From positions 992,001-1,056,000 of the forward strand of contig NC_016941.1 in the NCBI RefSeq assembly GCF_000236925.1: a stretch of 64,000 nucleotides of DNA, in the 5' to 3' direction. This DNA is from Staphylococcus argenteus (GTDB lineage Bacteria > Bacillota > Bacilli > Staphylococcales > Staphylococcaceae). The notes beneath the pieces are model-generated. The model worked only from the letters and a program-made list of their open reading frames with translations. It ran no database searches and was not told the DNA's origin. Position numbers and translations under genes: made by a program. Shown here one piece after another: positions 28,191-40,501 of the stretch. Each line of letters starts with the position of its first letter. The first letter of the stretch is position 1.

Positions 28191-28249
28191 ATATCTATAA
28201 TATACAACTAAAGTAATTCACAATTCAAACTTTTGAAAGGGTGTACAAA

Positions 28250-28732
28250 GTGAAAGTAGCAGTCATTATGGGCAGTTCTTCCGATTGGAAAATTATGCAA
28301 GAAAGCTGTAACATGTTGGATTATTTTGAAATTCCGTACGAAAAACAAGTTGTGTCAGCACATCGTACGCCAAAAATGATGGTGCGATTTGCTTCCGAAG
28401 CTAGACAAAAAGGTATTGATATTATCATTGCAGGTGCTGGTGGTGCAGCTCATTTACCAGGAATGGTTGCATCTTTAACAACGTTACCAGTCATTGGCGT
28501 TCCAATTGAGACTAAAAGTTTAAAAGGTTTAGATTCTTTACTATCAATTGTACAAATGCCTGGAGGTATTCCGGTTGCTACAACGGCAATAGGTAAGGCT
28601 GGTGCTAAAAATGCTGGGATACTTGCAGCGAGAATGTTAAGTATCCAAAATGAAAAGCTAGTTAAAAAACTTGATCAATATGAAGAAGCTTTAATTCAGA
28701 AAGTGGAGGATATGCAAAATGATCTTCAATAA
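28250..28732 (+). CDS. purE: N5-carboxyaminoimidazole ribonucleotide mutase PurE
   Basis: It moves the carboxyl group of N5-CAIR to give CAIR in purine synthesis. It is a class I PurE of 160 residues with the signature [14 protein letters not shown], the AHRTPKMM loop and [14 protein letters not shown]. The GTG at 28250 is preferred because AAAGGGTG lies 6 bases before it; an in-frame GTG at 28241 is part of that ribosome site. It is the first gene of purEKCSQLFMNHD. Confidence 0.95.
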   Translation: MKVAVIMGSSSDWKIMQESCNMLDYFEIPYEKQVVSAHRTPKMMVRFASEARQKGIDIIIAGAGGAAHLPGMVASLTTLPVIGVPIETKSLKGLDSLLSIVQMPGGIPVATTAIGKAGAKNAGILAARMLSIQNEKLVKKLDQYEEALIQKVEDMQNDLQ

Positions 28733-29843
28733 ATTAAAATTTGGCGCGACCATTGGAATTATCGGTGGAGGTCAACTTGGCAAGATGATGGCACAATCAG
28801 CTCAGAAAATGGGATATAAAGTGATTGTGTTAGATCCGAATGAAGATTGCCCGTGTAGATATGTTGCACATTCATTTATACACGCGAGTTATGATGATGA
28901 AGAAGCACTTAATCAATTAGGTAACAATTGTGATGTTATAACTTATGAATTCGAAAATATTTCAGCCCAAAAATTAAAATTAATGACTGAAAAATTTAAT
29001 ATTCCACAAGGGTACCAAGCCATACAGTTATTACAAGACCGCTTAACTGAAAAAGTAACATTATTAAAAGCAGGTACTCAAGTAGTTCCTTTTGTATCAA
29101 TTAAAAAACCTGATGATATTAAAAAAGCAATTGCAACATTAGGTTATCCATTTATAGTAAAAACAAGATTTGGTGGTTACGATGGCAAAGGTCAAATCTT
29201 AGTAGAAAATGAAGAAGGTTTACAAGATGTTTATGCATTAATTGATAAAAATGAATGTGTCGCTGAAAAATATCTTGATATTCAAAAAGAAGTATCTCTC
29301 ACTGTTACAAGAGGAATCAACAATCAAATTACTTATTTCCCTTTACAAGAAAATGAACATAGAAATCAAATATTATTTAAAACTATTGTTCCATCACGCA
29401 TTGATAAGAACAAAGAAGCAAAAGAACAAGTTGAAAAAATTATAAATGCAATTCATTTTATTGGCACGTTTACTGTAGAGTTCTTTATAGATAAAAATAA
29501 CCAACTTTATGTAAATGAAATTGCGCCGAGACCACATAATTCCGGACATTATTCGATTGAAGCGTGTGACTATTCACAGTTTGATACACATATTTTAGCG
29601 GTTACTGGTCAATCATTACCAAAAGAGGTTGAATTGTTAAAACCAGCAGTAATGATGAACCTGTTAGGCAAAGATTTAAATTTGTTAGAAGAAGAATTTA
29701 CAAAACACCCAGAATGGCATTTACACATTTATGGTAAAAATGAACGTAAAGATAATAGGAAAATGGGTCATATGACGGTTTTAACTAATGATATTAATCA
29801 AACTGAAAAAGATATGTACGCTAAATTTGAGGGGAGAAATTAA
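28719..29843 (+). CDS. purK: N5-carboxyaminoimidazole ribonucleotide synthase PurK
   Basis: An ATP-grasp enzyme of 374 residues that carboxylates AIR with bicarbonate to N5-CAIR, the substrate of PurE. Seen are the N-terminal [17 protein letters not shown], the ATP-grasp core [15 protein letters not shown] and [19 protein letters not shown]. The start overlaps purE by 14 bases. By eye it differs more from the remembered S. aureus protein than most neighbours do. Confidence 0.96.
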   Translation: MIFNKLKFGATIGIIGGGQLGKMMAQSAQKMGYKVIVLDPNEDCPCRYVAHSFIHASYDDEEALNQLGNNCDVITYEFENISAQKLKLMTEKFNIPQGYQAIQLLQDRLTEKVTLLKAGTQVVPFVSIKKPDDIKKAIATLGYPFIVKTRFGGYDGKGQILVENEEGLQDVYALIDKNECVAEKYLDIQKEVSLTVTRGINNQITYFPLQENEHRNQILFKTIVPSRIDKNKEAKEQVEKIINAIHFIGTFTVEFFIDKNNQLYVNEIAPRPHNSGHYSIEACDYSQFDTHILAVTGQSLPKEVELLKPAVMMNLLGKDLNLLEEEFTKHPEWHLHIYGKNERKDNRKMGHMTVLTNDINQTEKDMYAKFEGRN

Positions 29844-29846
29844 ATC

Positions 29847-30551
29847 ATGACACTTTTATATGAAGGAAAAGCAAAACGTATTTTCTCAACGAATAATAAT
29901 CATGAATTGAGAGTTGAATATAAAGATGAAGTAACCGCAGGCAATGGTGCCAAAAAAGATACCATGGTTGGTAAAGGACGACTAAATAATCAAATTACAT
30001 CAATTATATTTAAACATTTGCATGAAAAAGGTATTGAAAGCCATTTTATAAAGCAGTTATCCGATACAGAGCAACTCGTAGAACCGGTTAAAATCATTCC
30101 TTTAGAAGTTGTTGTTCGTAATATTGCTAGTGGATCTATTACTAAGCGTTTAGGCTTTGAAAACGGACAAGTATTTAAAGAACCACTTGTAGAATTTTTC
30201 TATAAAAACGATGATTTAAATGATCCATTGATTACTGATGATCATATCAAATTATTAAATATTGCAAATGATGAAGATATTAAAATACTCAAGACGAAAG
30301 CATTAGCAATTAATGATGTGTTGAAACAATTAATGGATGAAATGAATTTAAAACTAGTAGATTTTAAGATTGAATTTGGAAAAACTGACGCAGGTAAAAT
30401 TTTATTAGCAGATGAAATATCTCCTGATACATGTCGTATTTGGGATAAAGATACAAATGTAAATTTTGATAAAGATGTATATAGAAATAATACTGGCTCA
30501 TTAATAGAAACATATCAAATATTTTTAAATAAATTGGAGGATTTAAAATAA
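29847..30551 (+). CDS. purC: SAICAR synthase PurC
   Basis: It condenses CAIR with aspartate using ATP. It has 234 residues, beginning [17 protein letters not shown], with [16 protein letters not shown] and [17 protein letters not shown] (nucleotide and metal site). It starts 3 bases after purK; its last base is shared with the purS ATG. Confidence 0.97.
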   Translation: MTLLYEGKAKRIFSTNNNHELRVEYKDEVTAGNGAKKDTMVGKGRLNNQITSIIFKHLHEKGIESHFIKQLSDTEQLVEPVKIIPLEVVVRNIASGSITKRLGFENGQVFKEPLVEFFYKNDDLNDPLITDDHIKLLNIANDEDIKILKTKALAINDVLKQLMDEMNLKLVDFKIEFGKTDAGKILLADEISPDTCRIWDKDTNVNFDKDVYRNNTGSLIETYQIFLNKLEDLK

Positions 30552-30811
30552 TGAAAACAATTGAACTACATATCACATTACAGCCACAAGTATTAGATAC
30601 ACAAGGCCAAACGCTTAATAGAGCAGTACACGATCTAGGTTATTCGCAAGTAAATGATATTCGTGTTGGAAAAGTATTATATATGACGGTTGATGAGGCA
30701 AGTGATGAAAAAGTACATAATATCATTACTACTCTAAGTGAAAAATTATTTGCTAATACAGTAATCGAAGAATATAGCTACAAAGTGATTGATGAAAAGG
30801 AGAATGCATAA
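30551..30811 (+). CDS. purS: Phosphoribosylformylglycinamidine synthase subunit PurS
   Basis: A small (86-residue) subunit that bridges PurQ and PurL in the FGAM synthase complex. It begins [20 protein letters not shown] and contains [16 protein letters not shown], typical of PurS. TTGGAGG precedes it within purC, and its ATG overlaps the purC stop by one base. Confidence 0.96.
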   Translation: MKTIELHITLQPQVLDTQGQTLNRAVHDLGYSQVNDIRVGKVLYMTVDEASDEKVHNIITTLSEKLFANTVIEEYSYKVIDEKENA

Positions 30812-30812
30812 A

Positions 30813-31484
30813 ATGAAGTTTGCAGTTCTTGTTTTTCCAGGTTCAAATTGCGATAGAGATATGTATAATGCTGCTATTAAAAGTGGTGTTGAAGCGGATT
30901 ATGTAGATTATAGAGAAACGTCATTAAAAGGATTTGACGGTGTTTTAATTCCTGGTGGGTTCTCGTTTGGAGATTATTTAAGATCTGGAGCAATGGCTAG
31001 TGTAGCGCCAATTATTTCTGAAGTTAAACGCTTAGCAAAAGAAGGCAAGCCTGTATTAGGTGTTTGTAATGGGTTTCAGATTTTAACAGAGATTGGTTTA
31101 TTACCTGGTGCTTTGCTGCACAACGATTCTCATTTATTTATTAGTAGAAATGAAGAGTTAGAAATTGTAAATAATCAAACGTCATTTACAAATTTATATG
31201 AACAAGGTGAAAAAGTAATTTATCCCGTTGCCCATGGAGAAGGACATTATTATTGTACAGATGAAATGTATCAACAATTAATCGATAACAATCAAATTAT
31301 TCTGAAATATGTGAATAATCCGAATGGTTCTTATGCTGATATTGCTGGAATTATAAATAAAGAAGGAAATGTATGTGGTATGATGCCACATCCTGAAAGA
31401 GCATTAGAAAGGTTATTAGGTACTGACAGTGGCGTTAAATTATTTGAAGCAATGGTAAAAAGTTGGAGGGAACAACATGTCTAA
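30813..31484 (+). CDS. purQ: Phosphoribosylformylglycinamidine synthase subunit PurQ (glutaminase)
   Basis: A class I glutamine amidotransferase of 223 residues that passes ammonia to PurL. The nucleophile Cys lies in GVCNGFQIL, and the His-Glu pair in [23 protein letters not shown] is conserved. The ATG at 30813, with AAAGGAG 10 bases before, is chosen over an in-frame ATG at 30789 inside purS. It overlaps purL by 8 bases. Confidence 0.96.
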   Translation: MKFAVLVFPGSNCDRDMYNAAIKSGVEADYVDYRETSLKGFDGVLIPGGFSFGDYLRSGAMASVAPIISEVKRLAKEGKPVLGVCNGFQILTEIGLLPGALLHNDSHLFISRNEELEIVNNQTSFTNLYEQGEKVIYPVAHGEGHYYCTDEMYQQLIDNNQIILKYVNNPNGSYADIAGIINKEGNVCGMMPHPERALERLLGTDSGVKLFEAMVKSWREQHV

Positions 31485-33666
31485 ATTTATCGAGCCAAGT
31501 GTAGAGGAAATTAAACTTGAAAAAGTATATCAAGATATGGGATTAAGTGATCAAGAATATGAAAAGGTTTGTGATATTTTAGGCAGACAACCCAATTTTA
31601 CAGAAACAGGTATCTTTTCTGTAATGTGGAGTGAACACTGTTCATATAAACATTCTAAACCATTTTTAAAGCAATTTCCTACGACAGGTGAACATGTATT
31701 AATGGGACCAGGTGAAGGTGCTGGAGTTGTCGATATTGGTGACAATCAGGCAGTGGTATTTAAAGTCGAATCCCATAATCATCCATCTGCAATCGAACCA
31801 TACCAAGGTGCGGCTACAGGTGTGGGTGGAATTATTCGTGATATCGTGTCAATTGGTGCGAGACCAATCAACTTATTAAACAGTCTTAGATTTGGAGAAT
31901 TAGATAATAAGCAAAACCAACGATTACTTAAAGGTGTTGTTAAAGGGATTGGTGGCTATGGTAACTGTATTGGCATACCAACAACAGCTGGTGAAATTGA
32001 ATTTGATGAACGATACGATGGTAATCCACTAGTTAATGCAATGTGCGTCGGTGTTATAGATCATGACATGATTCAAAAAGGAACAGCAAAAGGTATCGGC
32101 AATTCAGTTATCTATGTTGGTTTGAAAACAGGTCGTGATGGTATTCATGGAGCTACGTTTGCTTCTGAAGAATTAACTGAAGAAAGTGAAAGTAAACGTC
32201 CTTCTGTCCAAATTGGAGACCCATTTGTAGGGAAAAAATTAATGGAAGCTACACTTGAAGCTATTACGTTTGATGAATTAGTCGGTATTCAAGATATGGG
32301 TGCAGCAGGCTTAACATCATCATCATCTGAAATGGCCGCAAAAGGTGGCAGCGGATTACATTTACGATTGGATCAAGTCCCAACTCGTGAACCAGGTATC
32401 TCACCATATGAAATGATGTTATCTGAAACACAAGAACGTATGTTACTAGTCGTTGAAAAAGGAACGGAACAAAAGTTTTTAGATTTATTTGATAAACATG
32501 AACTAGATAGTGCTGTAATTGGTGAAGTTACAGATACAAATCGTTTTGTTTTAACTTATGAAGATGAAATTTTTGCTGATATTCCTGTAGAACCACTTGC
32601 AGATGAAGCGCCTGTATACATTTTAGAAGGAGAAGAAAAAGACTACAATACTTCGAAAAATGTTTATAGTCAAATCGATGTTAAAGACACGTTCTTTAAG
32701 TTGTTGCAACATCCAACACTTGCATCAAAACACTATTTATATGATCAATACGATCAACAAGTTGGTGCAAATACAATTATTAAACCGGGACTTCAAGCAT
32801 CTGTTGTACGTGTAGAAGGTACTAATAAAGCTATTGCTTCAACAATTGATGGAGAAGCACGATACGTCTATAACAATCCATATGAAGGTGGAAAGATGGT
32901 TGTAGCAGAAGCATATCGTAATTTAATTGCCGTAGGAGCAACACCATTAGCAATGACTGACTGTTTAAATTATGGTTCCCCTGAAAAGAAAGAAATTTAT
33001 CAACAACTAATCGATTCAACTAAAGGTATGGCAGAAGCTTGCGACATACTTAAAACACCGGTTGTTTCTGGAAATGTTTCATTATATAACGAAACAAAAG
33101 GAACTTCTATTTTCCCAACGCCAGTTGTTGGAATGGTTGGTCTAATTGAAAATGTAGATTATTTAAATGACTTCGAGCCACAGGTTGGAGATAAATTATA
33201 TTTAATTGGTGATACTAAGGATGATTTTGGTGGTAGCCAACTTGAAAAGCTAATTTACGGTAAAGTAAATCACGAATTCGAAGCTCTAGATTTAAGTTCT
33301 GAAGTTGCCAAAGGTGAGGCAATTAAAACAGCAATTCGTGAAGGTAAACTTTCTCATGTACAAACAGTTGGTAAAGGTGGCTTATTGTTAACGTTAGCCA
33401 AAATAAGTGCTCACTATGGAATTGGGCTTAATACGTCTATCGATTTAACAAATGCGCAATTATTTAGTGAAACACAAGGGCGTTATGTTGTATCTGTTAA
33501 AGCAGGTGAAACATTAAATATTGATCAAGCAGTTGAAATTGGTCGATTAACTGATAGTGACAATTTCAAAGTAACAACGCCATTTACTGAAGTTAGCGAA
33601 AATGTTTCAGATATTAAAGAAATATGGGAAGGAGCTATTGCTCAATGTTTAACTACTCAGGATTAA
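31477..33666 (+). CDS. purL: Phosphoribosylformylglycinamidine synthase subunit PurL
   Basis: The ATP-dependent synthase subunit of the FGAM complex. Its 729 residues are the short PurL form that needs PurS and PurQ. Motifs seen: [53 protein letters not shown] and the second-domain GNVSLYNET. Its end overlaps purF by 22 bases. Confidence 0.98.
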   Translation: MSKFIEPSVEEIKLEKVYQDMGLSDQEYEKVCDILGRQPNFTETGIFSVMWSEHCSYKHSKPFLKQFPTTGEHVLMGPGEGAGVVDIGDNQAVVFKVESHNHPSAIEPYQGAATGVGGIIRDIVSIGARPINLLNSLRFGELDNKQNQRLLKGVVKGIGGYGNCIGIPTTAGEIEFDERYDGNPLVNAMCVGVIDHDMIQKGTAKGIGNSVIYVGLKTGRDGIHGATFASEELTEESESKRPSVQIGDPFVGKKLMEATLEAITFDELVGIQDMGAAGLTSSSSEMAAKGGSGLHLRLDQVPTREPGISPYEMMLSETQERMLLVVEKGTEQKFLDLFDKHELDSAVIGEVTDTNRFVLTYEDEIFADIPVEPLADEAPVYILEGEEKDYNTSKNVYSQIDVKDTFFKLLQHPTLASKHYLYDQYDQQVGANTIIKPGLQASVVRVEGTNKAIASTIDGEARYVYNNPYEGGKMVVAEAYRNLIAVGATPLAMTDCLNYGSPEKKEIYQQLIDSTKGMAEACDILKTPVVSGNVSLYNETKGTSIFPTPVVGMVGLIENVDYLNDFEPQVGDKLYLIGDTKDDFGGSQLEKLIYGKVNHEFEALDLSSEVAKGEAIKTAIREGKLSHVQTVGKGGLLLTLAKISAHYGIGLNTSIDLTNAQLFSETQGRYVVSVKAGETLNIDQAVEIGRLTDSDNFKVTTPFTEVSENVSDIKEIWEGAIAQCLTTQD

Positions 33667-35129
33667 ACGAAGAATGTGGCGTATTTGGTATTTGGAATCA
33701 TCCTGAAGCAGCACAATTAACATATATGGGACTTCACAGTTTACAACATCGCGGACAAGAAGGCGCAGGTATTGTTGTTTCTAATCAAGAGGAATTAAAA
33801 GGTGAACGTGGGCTTGGATTGTTGACCGAAGCAATTAAAGATCATCAAATGGAACAGTTAAAAGGATATGATCATGCAATTGGCCATGTTCGTTACGCAA
33901 CATCAGGTAATAAAGGTATTGAAAATATTCAACCATTTCTGTATCACTTTTACGATATGAGTGTAGGTATTTGTCATAATGGAAACCTTATTAATGCTCA
34001 ATCGTTACGTCGAAATTTAGAAAAGCAAGGTGCCATTTTCCATTCATCTTCAGATACAGAAGTAATCATGCATTTGATTCGTCGTAGTAAGGCACCAACT
34101 TTTGAAGAAGCATTGAAAGAAAGCCTTCGCAAAGTTAAAGGTGGTTTTACTTTTGCTATTTTAACGAAGGATGCATTATATGGTGCTGTTGATCCAAATG
34201 CGATTAGACCGCTTGTTGTAGGTAAGATGAAAGATAATACGTATATTCTTGCTAGTGAAACATGCGCGATTGATGTATTAGGAGCGGAATTTGTCCAAGA
34301 TATTCATGCAGGTGAATATGTTGTTATTAATGATGAAGGTATTACTGTTAAATCTTATACACATCATACGACAACGGCTATCTCTGCTATGGAATACATT
34401 TATTTTGCAAGACCAGATTCAACTATTGCTGGCAAAAATGTACATGCAGTTCGAAAAGCGTCAGGTAAAAAGTTGGCGCAAGAAAGTCCGGTTGATGCAG
34501 ATATGGTAATTGGTGTACCGAATTCTTCATTATCAGCTGCAAGTGGATATGCAGAAGAAATTGGTTTGCCATATGAAATGGGTCTTGTGAAAAATCAATA
34601 TGTTGCCAGAACATTTATTCAACCGACTCAAGAATTACGTGAACAAGGTGTAAGAGTGAAGTTATCTGCAGTGAAAGATATTGTAGACGGTAAAAATATT
34701 ATACTTGTTGATGATTCGATTGTAAGAGGAACGACAATTCGTCGTATTGTGAAAATGTTAAAGGATTCCGGTGCGAATAAAGTTCACGTTCGAATAGCAT
34801 CTCCAGAATTTATGTTTCCAAGTTTTTATGGTATCGATGTTTCAACGACAGCTGAATTAATTTCTGCAAGTAAATCACCTGAAGAAATAAAGGATTATAT
34901 AGGTGCTGATTCTCTAGCGTATCTAACAGTAGATGGATTAATCGAATCAATCGGTTTAGATTATGATGCACCATATAGCGGCTTATGTGTAGAAAGTTTT
35001 ACAGGTGATTACCCAGCAGGACTATATGATTATGAAGCGAATTATAAAACACATTTAAGTGAGAGACAGAAACAATATATTTCTAAAAATAAACACTATT
35101 TTGATAGCGAGGGAAATTTAAATGTCTAA
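33645..35129 (+). CDS. purF: Amidophosphoribosyltransferase PurF
   Basis: The first step of purine synthesis: PRPP plus glutamine gives phosphoribosylamine. It has 494 residues from the ATG at 33645 ([16 protein letters not shown]), with AAGGAG 9 bases before. The 10-residue leader before Cys11 is removed in this family to free the N-terminal nucleophile. The PRPP loop is [16 protein letters not shown]. Cysteines near [12 protein letters not shown] fit the iron-sulfur ligands of the Bacillus type. Confidence 0.97.
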   Translation: MFNYSGLNEECGVFGIWNHPEAAQLTYMGLHSLQHRGQEGAGIVVSNQEELKGERGLGLLTEAIKDHQMEQLKGYDHAIGHVRYATSGNKGIENIQPFLYHFYDMSVGICHNGNLINAQSLRRNLEKQGAIFHSSSDTEVIMHLIRRSKAPTFEEALKESLRKVKGGFTFAILTKDALYGAVDPNAIRPLVVGKMKDNTYILASETCAIDVLGAEFVQDIHAGEYVVINDEGITVKSYTHHTTTAISAMEYIYFARPDSTIAGKNVHAVRKASGKKLAQESPVDADMVIGVPNSSLSAASGYAEEIGLPYEMGLVKNQYVARTFIQPTQELREQGVRVKLSAVKDIVDGKNIILVDDSIVRGTTIRRIVKMLKDSGANKVHVRIASPEFMFPSFYGIDVSTTAELISASKSPEEIKDYIGADSLAYLTVDGLIESIGLDYDAPYSGLCVESFTGDYPAGLYDYEANYKTHLSERQKQYISKNKHYFDSEGNLNV

Positions 35130-36150
35130 AGCATATGAACAATCTGGTGTAAATATCCATGCTGGTTATGAAGCGGTAGAAAGAATGTCGAGTCATGTTA
35201 AACGTACGATGCGTAAAGAAGTTATTGGTGGTTTAGGAGGATTTGGTGCTACTTTTGATTTGTCAGAATTAAATATGACAGCACCAGTATTAGTTTCAGG
35301 TACCGACGGCGTTGGTACGAAATTGAAATTAGCAATAGATCATGGAAAACATGATTCAATCGGTATCGATGCAGTTGCGATGTGTGTTAATGATATTTTA
35401 ACAACGGGTGCTGAACCGTTATACTTTTTAGATTACATTGCTACGAACAAAGTTGTACCAGAAATAATTGAACAAATAGTTAAAGGAATTAGTGATGCAT
35501 GTGTAGAAACGAATACCGCGTTAATCGGTGGAGAAACTGCTGAAATGGGAGAAATGTATCATGAAGGCGAGTACGATGTAGCAGGATTTGCAGTTGGTGC
35601 AGTCGAAAAAGCTGACTATATCGATGGTTCACAAGTCGAAGAAGGACAAGTGATTATTGGTCTTGCTTCCAGTGGTATTCACTCAAATGGTTACAGTTTA
35701 GTACGCAAATTAATTCAAAAGTCAGGTATTGATTTATCTACTGAATTTGATAATAGACCATTTATCGATGTATTTTTGGAACCGACAAGATTATATGTTA
35801 GACCTGTACTTGCTTTGAAAAAGCACATCTCTATAAAAGCGATGAACCATATTACTGGTGGTGGTTTTTTTGAAAATATACCACGTGCGTTACCTGAAGG
35901 TTATGCTGCACAAATTGATGTAACATCATTCCCAACGCCAAAAATATTTGATTGGTTACAACAACAAGGTGAAATTGAAACAACAGAAATGTATAACATA
36001 TTCAATATGGGTATCGGTTATACAGTCATTGTAGATGAAAACGACGCGGCACATGCTATAGATATTTTAAAAGAGGAAGGTATTGAAGCATATCAAATTG
36101 GTCAAATTGTAAAGAACGAAGATACAGCAATTGAGCTGTTGGGGGTATAA
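35122..36150 (+). CDS. purM: AIR synthetase PurM
   Basis: It closes the imidazole ring of FGAM with ATP. It has 342 residues and shows [55 protein letters not shown] and [15 protein letters not shown]. It overlaps purF by 8 bases and has GAGGG upstream. Confidence 0.97.
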   Translation: MSKAYEQSGVNIHAGYEAVERMSSHVKRTMRKEVIGGLGGFGATFDLSELNMTAPVLVSGTDGVGTKLKLAIDHGKHDSIGIDAVAMCVNDILTTGAEPLYFLDYIATNKVVPEIIEQIVKGISDACVETNTALIGGETAEMGEMYHEGEYDVAGFAVGAVEKADYIDGSQVEEGQVIIGLASSGIHSNGYSLVRKLIQKSGIDLSTEFDNRPFIDVFLEPTRLYVRPVLALKKHISIKAMNHITGGGFFENIPRALPEGYAAQIDVTSFPTPKIFDWLQQQGEIETTEMYNIFNMGIGYTVIVDENDAAHAIDILKEEGIEAYQIGQIVKNEDTAIELLGV

Positions 36151-36152
36151 CA

Positions 36153-36719
36153 ATGGTTAAGATTGCAATTTTTGCATCAGGTTCAGGAAGTAACTTTGAA
36201 AATATCGTTGAACATGTTGAATCAGGCAAATTAGAAAACATCGAAATTACAGCTTTATATACGGATCATCATGATGCCTTTTGTATTGATAGAGCAAAGA
36301 GACATCAAATTCCTGTCTATGTAAATGAACCAAAACAATTCAGTTCAAAGGCGCATTACGAGCAACATTTAGTAACATTATTAAACAAAGATGATGTGGA
36401 GTGGATTATTTTAGCTGGTTATATGAGATTAATTGGTCCAGACTTATTAACTTCATATGAAGGGAAAATTTTAAATATACATCCATCACTATTGCCGAAA
36501 TATAAGGGGATTGACGCAATAGGACAAGCTTATCAAAGTGGTGATTCAATCACAGGTTCAACAGTTCATTATGTTGATAGTGGCATGGATACGGGAGAAA
36601 TTATTGAACAAAGACAATGTGATATTAGACCGGGTGAAACGAAAGAACAATTAGAAGAGAAAGTTAAGCGATTGGAATATGAATTATATCCAAGTGTTAT
36701 AGCTAAAATTGTAAAATAA
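36153..36719 (+). CDS. purN: GAR transformylase PurN
   Basis: It transfers the formyl group of 10-formyl-THF to GAR. It has 188 residues, with [16 protein letters not shown] at the N-terminus and [20 protein letters not shown] plus [13 protein letters not shown] (catalytic His and Asp). It starts 2 bases after purM, with TTGGGGG in the purM end as ribosome site. Confidence 0.97.
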   Translation: MVKIAIFASGSGSNFENIVEHVESGKLENIEITALYTDHHDAFCIDRAKRHQIPVYVNEPKQFSSKAHYEQHLVTLLNKDDVEWIILAGYMRLIGPDLLTSYEGKILNIHPSLLPKYKGIDAIGQAYQSGDSITGSTVHYVDSGMDTGEIIEQRQCDIRPGETKEQLEEKVKRLEYELYPSVIAKIVK

Positions 36720-36733
36720 GGAGTATATTTGTG

Positions 36734-38212
36734 ATGAAAAAAGCTATTTTAAGCGTATCAAATAAAACAGGTATTGTAGAATTTGCTAAAGCGTTAACTC
36801 AATTAGATTATGAATTATATTCTACTGGAGGAACGAAACGTATATTAGATGAAGCAAATATACCCGTTCATTCTGTTTCAGAATTAACGCATTTTCCCGA
36901 AATCATGGATGGACGTGTGAAGACATTACATCCAGCTGTTCACGGCGGTATTTTAGCCGATAGAAATAAACAACAGCATTTGAATGAAATATCAGAACAA
37001 CAAATTGATTTAATAGATATGGTTGTTGTTAATTTATATCCATTCCAACAAACTGTTGCTAATCCTGACGTAACAACGGATGAAGCTATTGAAAATATAG
37101 ATATTGGTGGACCAACTATGTTGCGTGCAGCAGCTAAAAACTATAAATATGTGACTACAATTGTGCATCCTTCTGATTATAACGAAGTGTTGGAACGCTT
37201 AAACAATGATTCATTAGATGAAGCGTTTAGAAAATCATTAATGATTAAAGTTTATGAACATACTGCAGAATATGATGCAGCGATTGTACGTTTCTTTAAA
37301 GGGGACCAAGAAACGTTAAGATATGGTGAGAACCCTCAACAATCAGCATATTTTGTAAGAACTTCAAATGCAAAGCACACGATTGCTGGCGCTAAACAAT
37401 TACATGGGAAACAATTAAGTTATAACAATATTAAAGATGCAGATGCTACGTTAGCCTTAGTTAAAAAATTTGATACTCCAGCAGCAGTTGCAGTTAAGCA
37501 TATGAATCCTTGCGGTGTTGGTATCAGCGATACTATTGAGCAAGCTTTTCAACATGCTTACGAAGCGGATAGTCAATCAATTTTTGGTGGGATTGTTGCA
37601 TTAAATAGAACTGTAACATCTGAATTAGCAGAGCAATTGCATAGTATCTTTCTAGAAGTGATTATTGCACCTAAATTTTCAGACGAAGCTTTAAATATTT
37701 TGACTCAAAAGAAAAATGTAAGATTGTTAGAAATCGACATGACATTGGATAGTAATGAAGAGGAGTTTGTCTCTGTATCTGGTGGATATTTAGTTCAAGA
37801 TAAAGATAACTATATTGTACCAAAAGAAGAAATGAAAATTGTAACAGATGTTGAGCCAACGGATGAACAATGGGAAGCAATGTTACTTGGATGGAAAGTC
37901 GTACCATCAGTAAAAAGTAATGCAATTATTTTAAGTAACAACAAACAAACTGTTGGTATTGGTGCAGGTCAAATGAATCGTGTTGGTGCAGCAAAAATCG
38001 CGTTAGAAAGAGCAATTGAAATTAATGATAGCGTTGCATTAGTATCGGATGGTTTTTTCCCTATGGGTGATACAGTTGAACTTGCAGCTCAACATGGTAT
38101 TAAGGCAATTATTCAACCAGGTGGTTCAATTAAAGACCAAGAATCAATTGATATGGCAAATAAACATGGTATTACAATGGTTATTACAGGCACTCGACAT
38201 TTTAAACATTAA
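36734..38212 (+). CDS. purH: AICAR transformylase / IMP cyclohydrolase PurH
   Basis: A bifunctional enzyme of 492 residues that makes IMP. The N-terminal cyclohydrolase shows [28 protein letters not shown] and [15 protein letters not shown]. The transformylase shows [24 protein letters not shown] and the C-terminal [20 protein letters not shown] at 36731, directly before the ATG, would also serve; GGAG lies 7-10 bases upstream of the two. Confidence 0.97.
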   Translation: MKKAILSVSNKTGIVEFAKALTQLDYELYSTGGTKRILDEANIPVHSVSELTHFPEIMDGRVKTLHPAVHGGILADRNKQQHLNEISEQQIDLIDMVVVNLYPFQQTVANPDVTTDEAIENIDIGGPTMLRAAAKNYKYVTTIVHPSDYNEVLERLNNDSLDEAFRKSLMIKVYEHTAEYDAAIVRFFKGDQETLRYGENPQQSAYFVRTSNAKHTIAGAKQLHGKQLSYNNIKDADATLALVKKFDTPAAVAVKHMNPCGVGISDTIEQAFQHAYEADSQSIFGGIVALNRTVTSELAEQLHSIFLEVIIAPKFSDEALNILTQKKNVRLLEIDMTLDSNEEEFVSVSGGYLVQDKDNYIVPKEEMKIVTDVEPTDEQWEAMLLGWKVVPSVKSNAIILSNNKQTVGIGAGQMNRVGAAKIALERAIEINDSVALVSDGFFPMGDTVELAAQHGIKAIIQPGGSIKDQESIDMANKHGITMVITGTRHFKH

Positions 38213-38234
38213 TTTTAAAGGGGCGTAACATTAG

Positions 38235-39473
38235 ATGAATGTATTAGTAATAGGTGCTGGTGGTCGTGAGCATGCACTAGCATATAAACTTAATCAATCA
38301 GACAGTGTAAAACAAGTTTATGTAATTCCTGGTAATGAAGCAATGTCAACTGTTGCTGAAGTACATACTGAAATTGCTGAATCAGATCACCAAGCGATAC
38401 TTAAATTTGCAAAAAATCACAATATTGATTGGGTTGTAATTGGTCCAGAACAGCCATTAATTGATGGATTGGCAGATGTTTTACGTGAACATGGTTTCAA
38501 AGTATTTGGTCCAAACAAACATGCGGCACAAATTGAAGGCTCGAAATTATTTGCTAAAAAATTAATGGAGAAATATGATATTCCGACAGCAGATTATAAA
38601 GAAGTTGATTACAAAAAAGACGCATTAATATATATTGAAAACTGTGAATTACCAGTTGTCATTAAAAAAGACGGTTTAGCAGCCGGCAAAGGTGTTATCA
38701 TTGCAGATACAATAGAAGCAGCAAGAAGTGCGATTGAAGTCATGTATGGTGACGAAGAAGATGGCACCGTTGTATTCGAAACTTTCTTAGAAGGTGAAGA
38801 ATTTTCATTAATGACGTTTGTGAATGGAGATTTAGCAGTGCCGTTTGATTGTATTGCTCAAGATCATAAGCGTGCATATGATAACGATGAAGGACCAAAT
38901 ACAGGTGGCATGGGTGCTTATTGTCCAGTTCCACATATTAGTGATGATGTATTGCAAATAACTAATGAAACGATTGCTCAACCGATTGCTAAAGCAATGT
39001 TAAATGAAGGTTATCATTTCTTTGGTGTCTTATATATTGGTGCTATTTTAACTAAGGATGGACCGAAAGTAATTGAGTTTAATGCTCGTTTTGGAGATCC
39101 TGAGGCACAAGTATTATTAAGTCGTATGGAAAGCGACTTAATGCAACATATTATTGATTTATATGAAGGTAAAGAAATTCATTTTAAATGGAAAAATGAA
39201 ACAATTGTTGGAGTAATGTTAGCTTCAAATGGATATCCAGATACGTATGAAAAAGGCCATGAAGTAAGTGGTTTTGATTTAAATGAAAACTATTTTATCA
39301 GTGGATTGCGAAAGCAAGGTGATACATTCGTGACATCGGGTGGTAGAGTCATACTTGCCGTAGGAAAAGGTGACAATGTTGCAAAAGCACAACGAGATGC
39401 ATATGATAAAGTATCACAAATTAAAAGTGACCATTTATTCTATCGTCACGACATTGCGAATAAAGCATTGTAA
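38235..39473 (+). CDS. purD: GAR synthetase PurD
   Basis: An ATP-grasp ligase of 412 residues that joins phosphoribosylamine and glycine. It begins [37 protein letters not shown] and [21 protein letters not shown] form the ATP and metal site. It is the last gene of the pur operon, 22 bases after purH, with GGGGCG as a poor ribosome site and a strong terminator after it. Confidence 0.97.
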   Translation: MNVLVIGAGGREHALAYKLNQSDSVKQVYVIPGNEAMSTVAEVHTEIAESDHQAILKFAKNHNIDWVVIGPEQPLIDGLADVLREHGFKVFGPNKHAAQIEGSKLFAKKLMEKYDIPTADYKEVDYKKDALIYIENCELPVVIKKDGLAAGKGVIIADTIEAARSAIEVMYGDEEDGTVVFETFLEGEEFSLMTFVNGDLAVPFDCIAQDHKRAYDNDEGPNTGGMGAYCPVPHISDDVLQITNETIAQPIAKAMLNEGYHFFGVLYIGAILTKDGPKVIEFNARFGDPEAQVLLSRMESDLMQHIIDLYEGKEIHFKWKNETIVGVMLASNGYPDTYEKGHEVSGFDLNENYFISGLRKQGDTFVTSGGRVILAVGKGDNVAKAQRDAYDKVSQIKSDHLFYRHDIANKAL

Positions 39474-39491
39474 TGTAAATAACACCATACC

Positions 39492-39545
39492 AATACCGCC
39501 ACACATTGTATAATGCGTAATGCTACAATGTGTGGCGGTATTTTA
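39492..39545 (+). terminator. Intrinsic terminator of the pur operon
   Basis: A perfect 19-bp stem (AATACCGCCACACATTGTA with its complement) and a 13-base loop are followed by TTTTAA. Confidence 0.88.
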
Positions 39546-39559
39546 AATATACAATTTCG

Positions 39560-39613
39560 AAGAGGGGCCACAACATGTTTGGATGAACAATATAACATGT
39601 TTGTGGCCCTCTC
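39560..39613. repeat. GC-rich inverted repeat downstream of purD and ykoC
   Basis: GAGGGGCCACAACATGTT (39562-39579) pairs with AACATGTTTGTGGCCCTC (39594-39611) apart from small bulges. It lies between convergent operons, about 80 bases past the ykoC stop. It has no strong U-tract on either strand. It could still block read-through or stabilise 3' ends. Confidence 0.6.
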
Positions 39614-39694
39614 TTTGAAGTATTATGGAATAAATGGTTTCTTTTTTATACAAATGAATTTCTAACTTTATATCTATACAATTATGGATAAAAT

Positions 39695-40501
39695 TTAACC
39701 GACACGACCTAGACGAACATCATCAATACCCGTAATAGGAAATGTCATTGAACAATAATATGCCAATGTAATAATGGCAATTAAAACTATGATAAAGACA
39801 ATGTCTTTATATGAGAAAGGTACATTGTAATAATAAGTTCGAGGACCATCTTTGAATCCTTTAGACTCCATTGCTACTGATAATTGATGTGCCTTTCTAA
39901 TGTTTTGGCTTAACAAAGGTATGATTAAATGTTTGAACCTATTAAGACCTCTATAGTTTGATGCGTCTATCATTTGATAGCGCATTTTTAAGGATCTGCG
40001 TAATTGTATCAAAGAAGTTATCATTAAAGGTAACATTCTTATGGCAGCCATAAATGCATATGCAACTTTTGATTTAACTTTTAAATGTTGCATTAAGCTG
40101 TAAAAAATCATAACAACTTGTGATGTTAATGCAATTAATATTCCGAAGAAAGACATAGCAATCGTTCTTAATGAGACATGTAAACCACGTATTAAACTTT
40201 CTGTCGTAATATGGATAAAACCAAATTTCAATATGGTATGGCTCCCATTCCCATATAAAATCATGAAAAGGGAAGATAGTAATGCAAAGCCAACACTTAT
40301 GGCAATAAATATTGCTGTGATTTTAAACTGAGTACCATTAAATAGAAGTAAAAATACTAATAATAAGATGGTGGTATAAAGCATAAAATCAAAATTATGC
40401 ACAAATATAATGAAGAAAAATAGTAAGATGCCTAGAAAAAGCTTCGTTATAATATTGACATCATCAACGAATGAATGTCTTATTTTCCATTGTTCATACA
40501 T
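39695..40501 (-). CDS. ykoC: ECF transporter transmembrane subunit (EcfT / YkoC type)
   Basis: A membrane protein of 268 residues with about six hydrophobic segments. The cytoplasmic coupling helices carry the paired Ala-Arg-Ser-type motifs (AAIRMLPLMITSLIQLRRSLKMR, AMESKGF). It energises uptake with the double ATPase YkoD and the substrate-binding YkoE. The start at 40501 (MYEQWKIRHSF) overlaps the ATPase gene by 8 bases; in-frame ATGs up to 40516 lie further inside it. The gene name follows the Bacillus ykoEDC system. Confidence 0.88.
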   Translation of the reverse strand: MYEQWKIRHSFVDDVNIITKLFLGILLFFFIIFVHNFDFMLYTTILLLVFLLLFNGTQFKITAIFIAISVGFALLSSLFMILYGNGSHTILKFGFIHITTESLIRGLHVSLRTIAMSFFGILIALTSQVVMIFYSLMQHLKVKSKVAYAFMAAIRMLPLMITSLIQLRRSLKMRYQMIDASNYRGLNRFKHLIIPLLSQNIRKAHQLSVAMESKGFKDGPRTYYYNVPFSYKDIVFIIVLIAIITLAYYCSMTFPITGIDDVRLGRVG

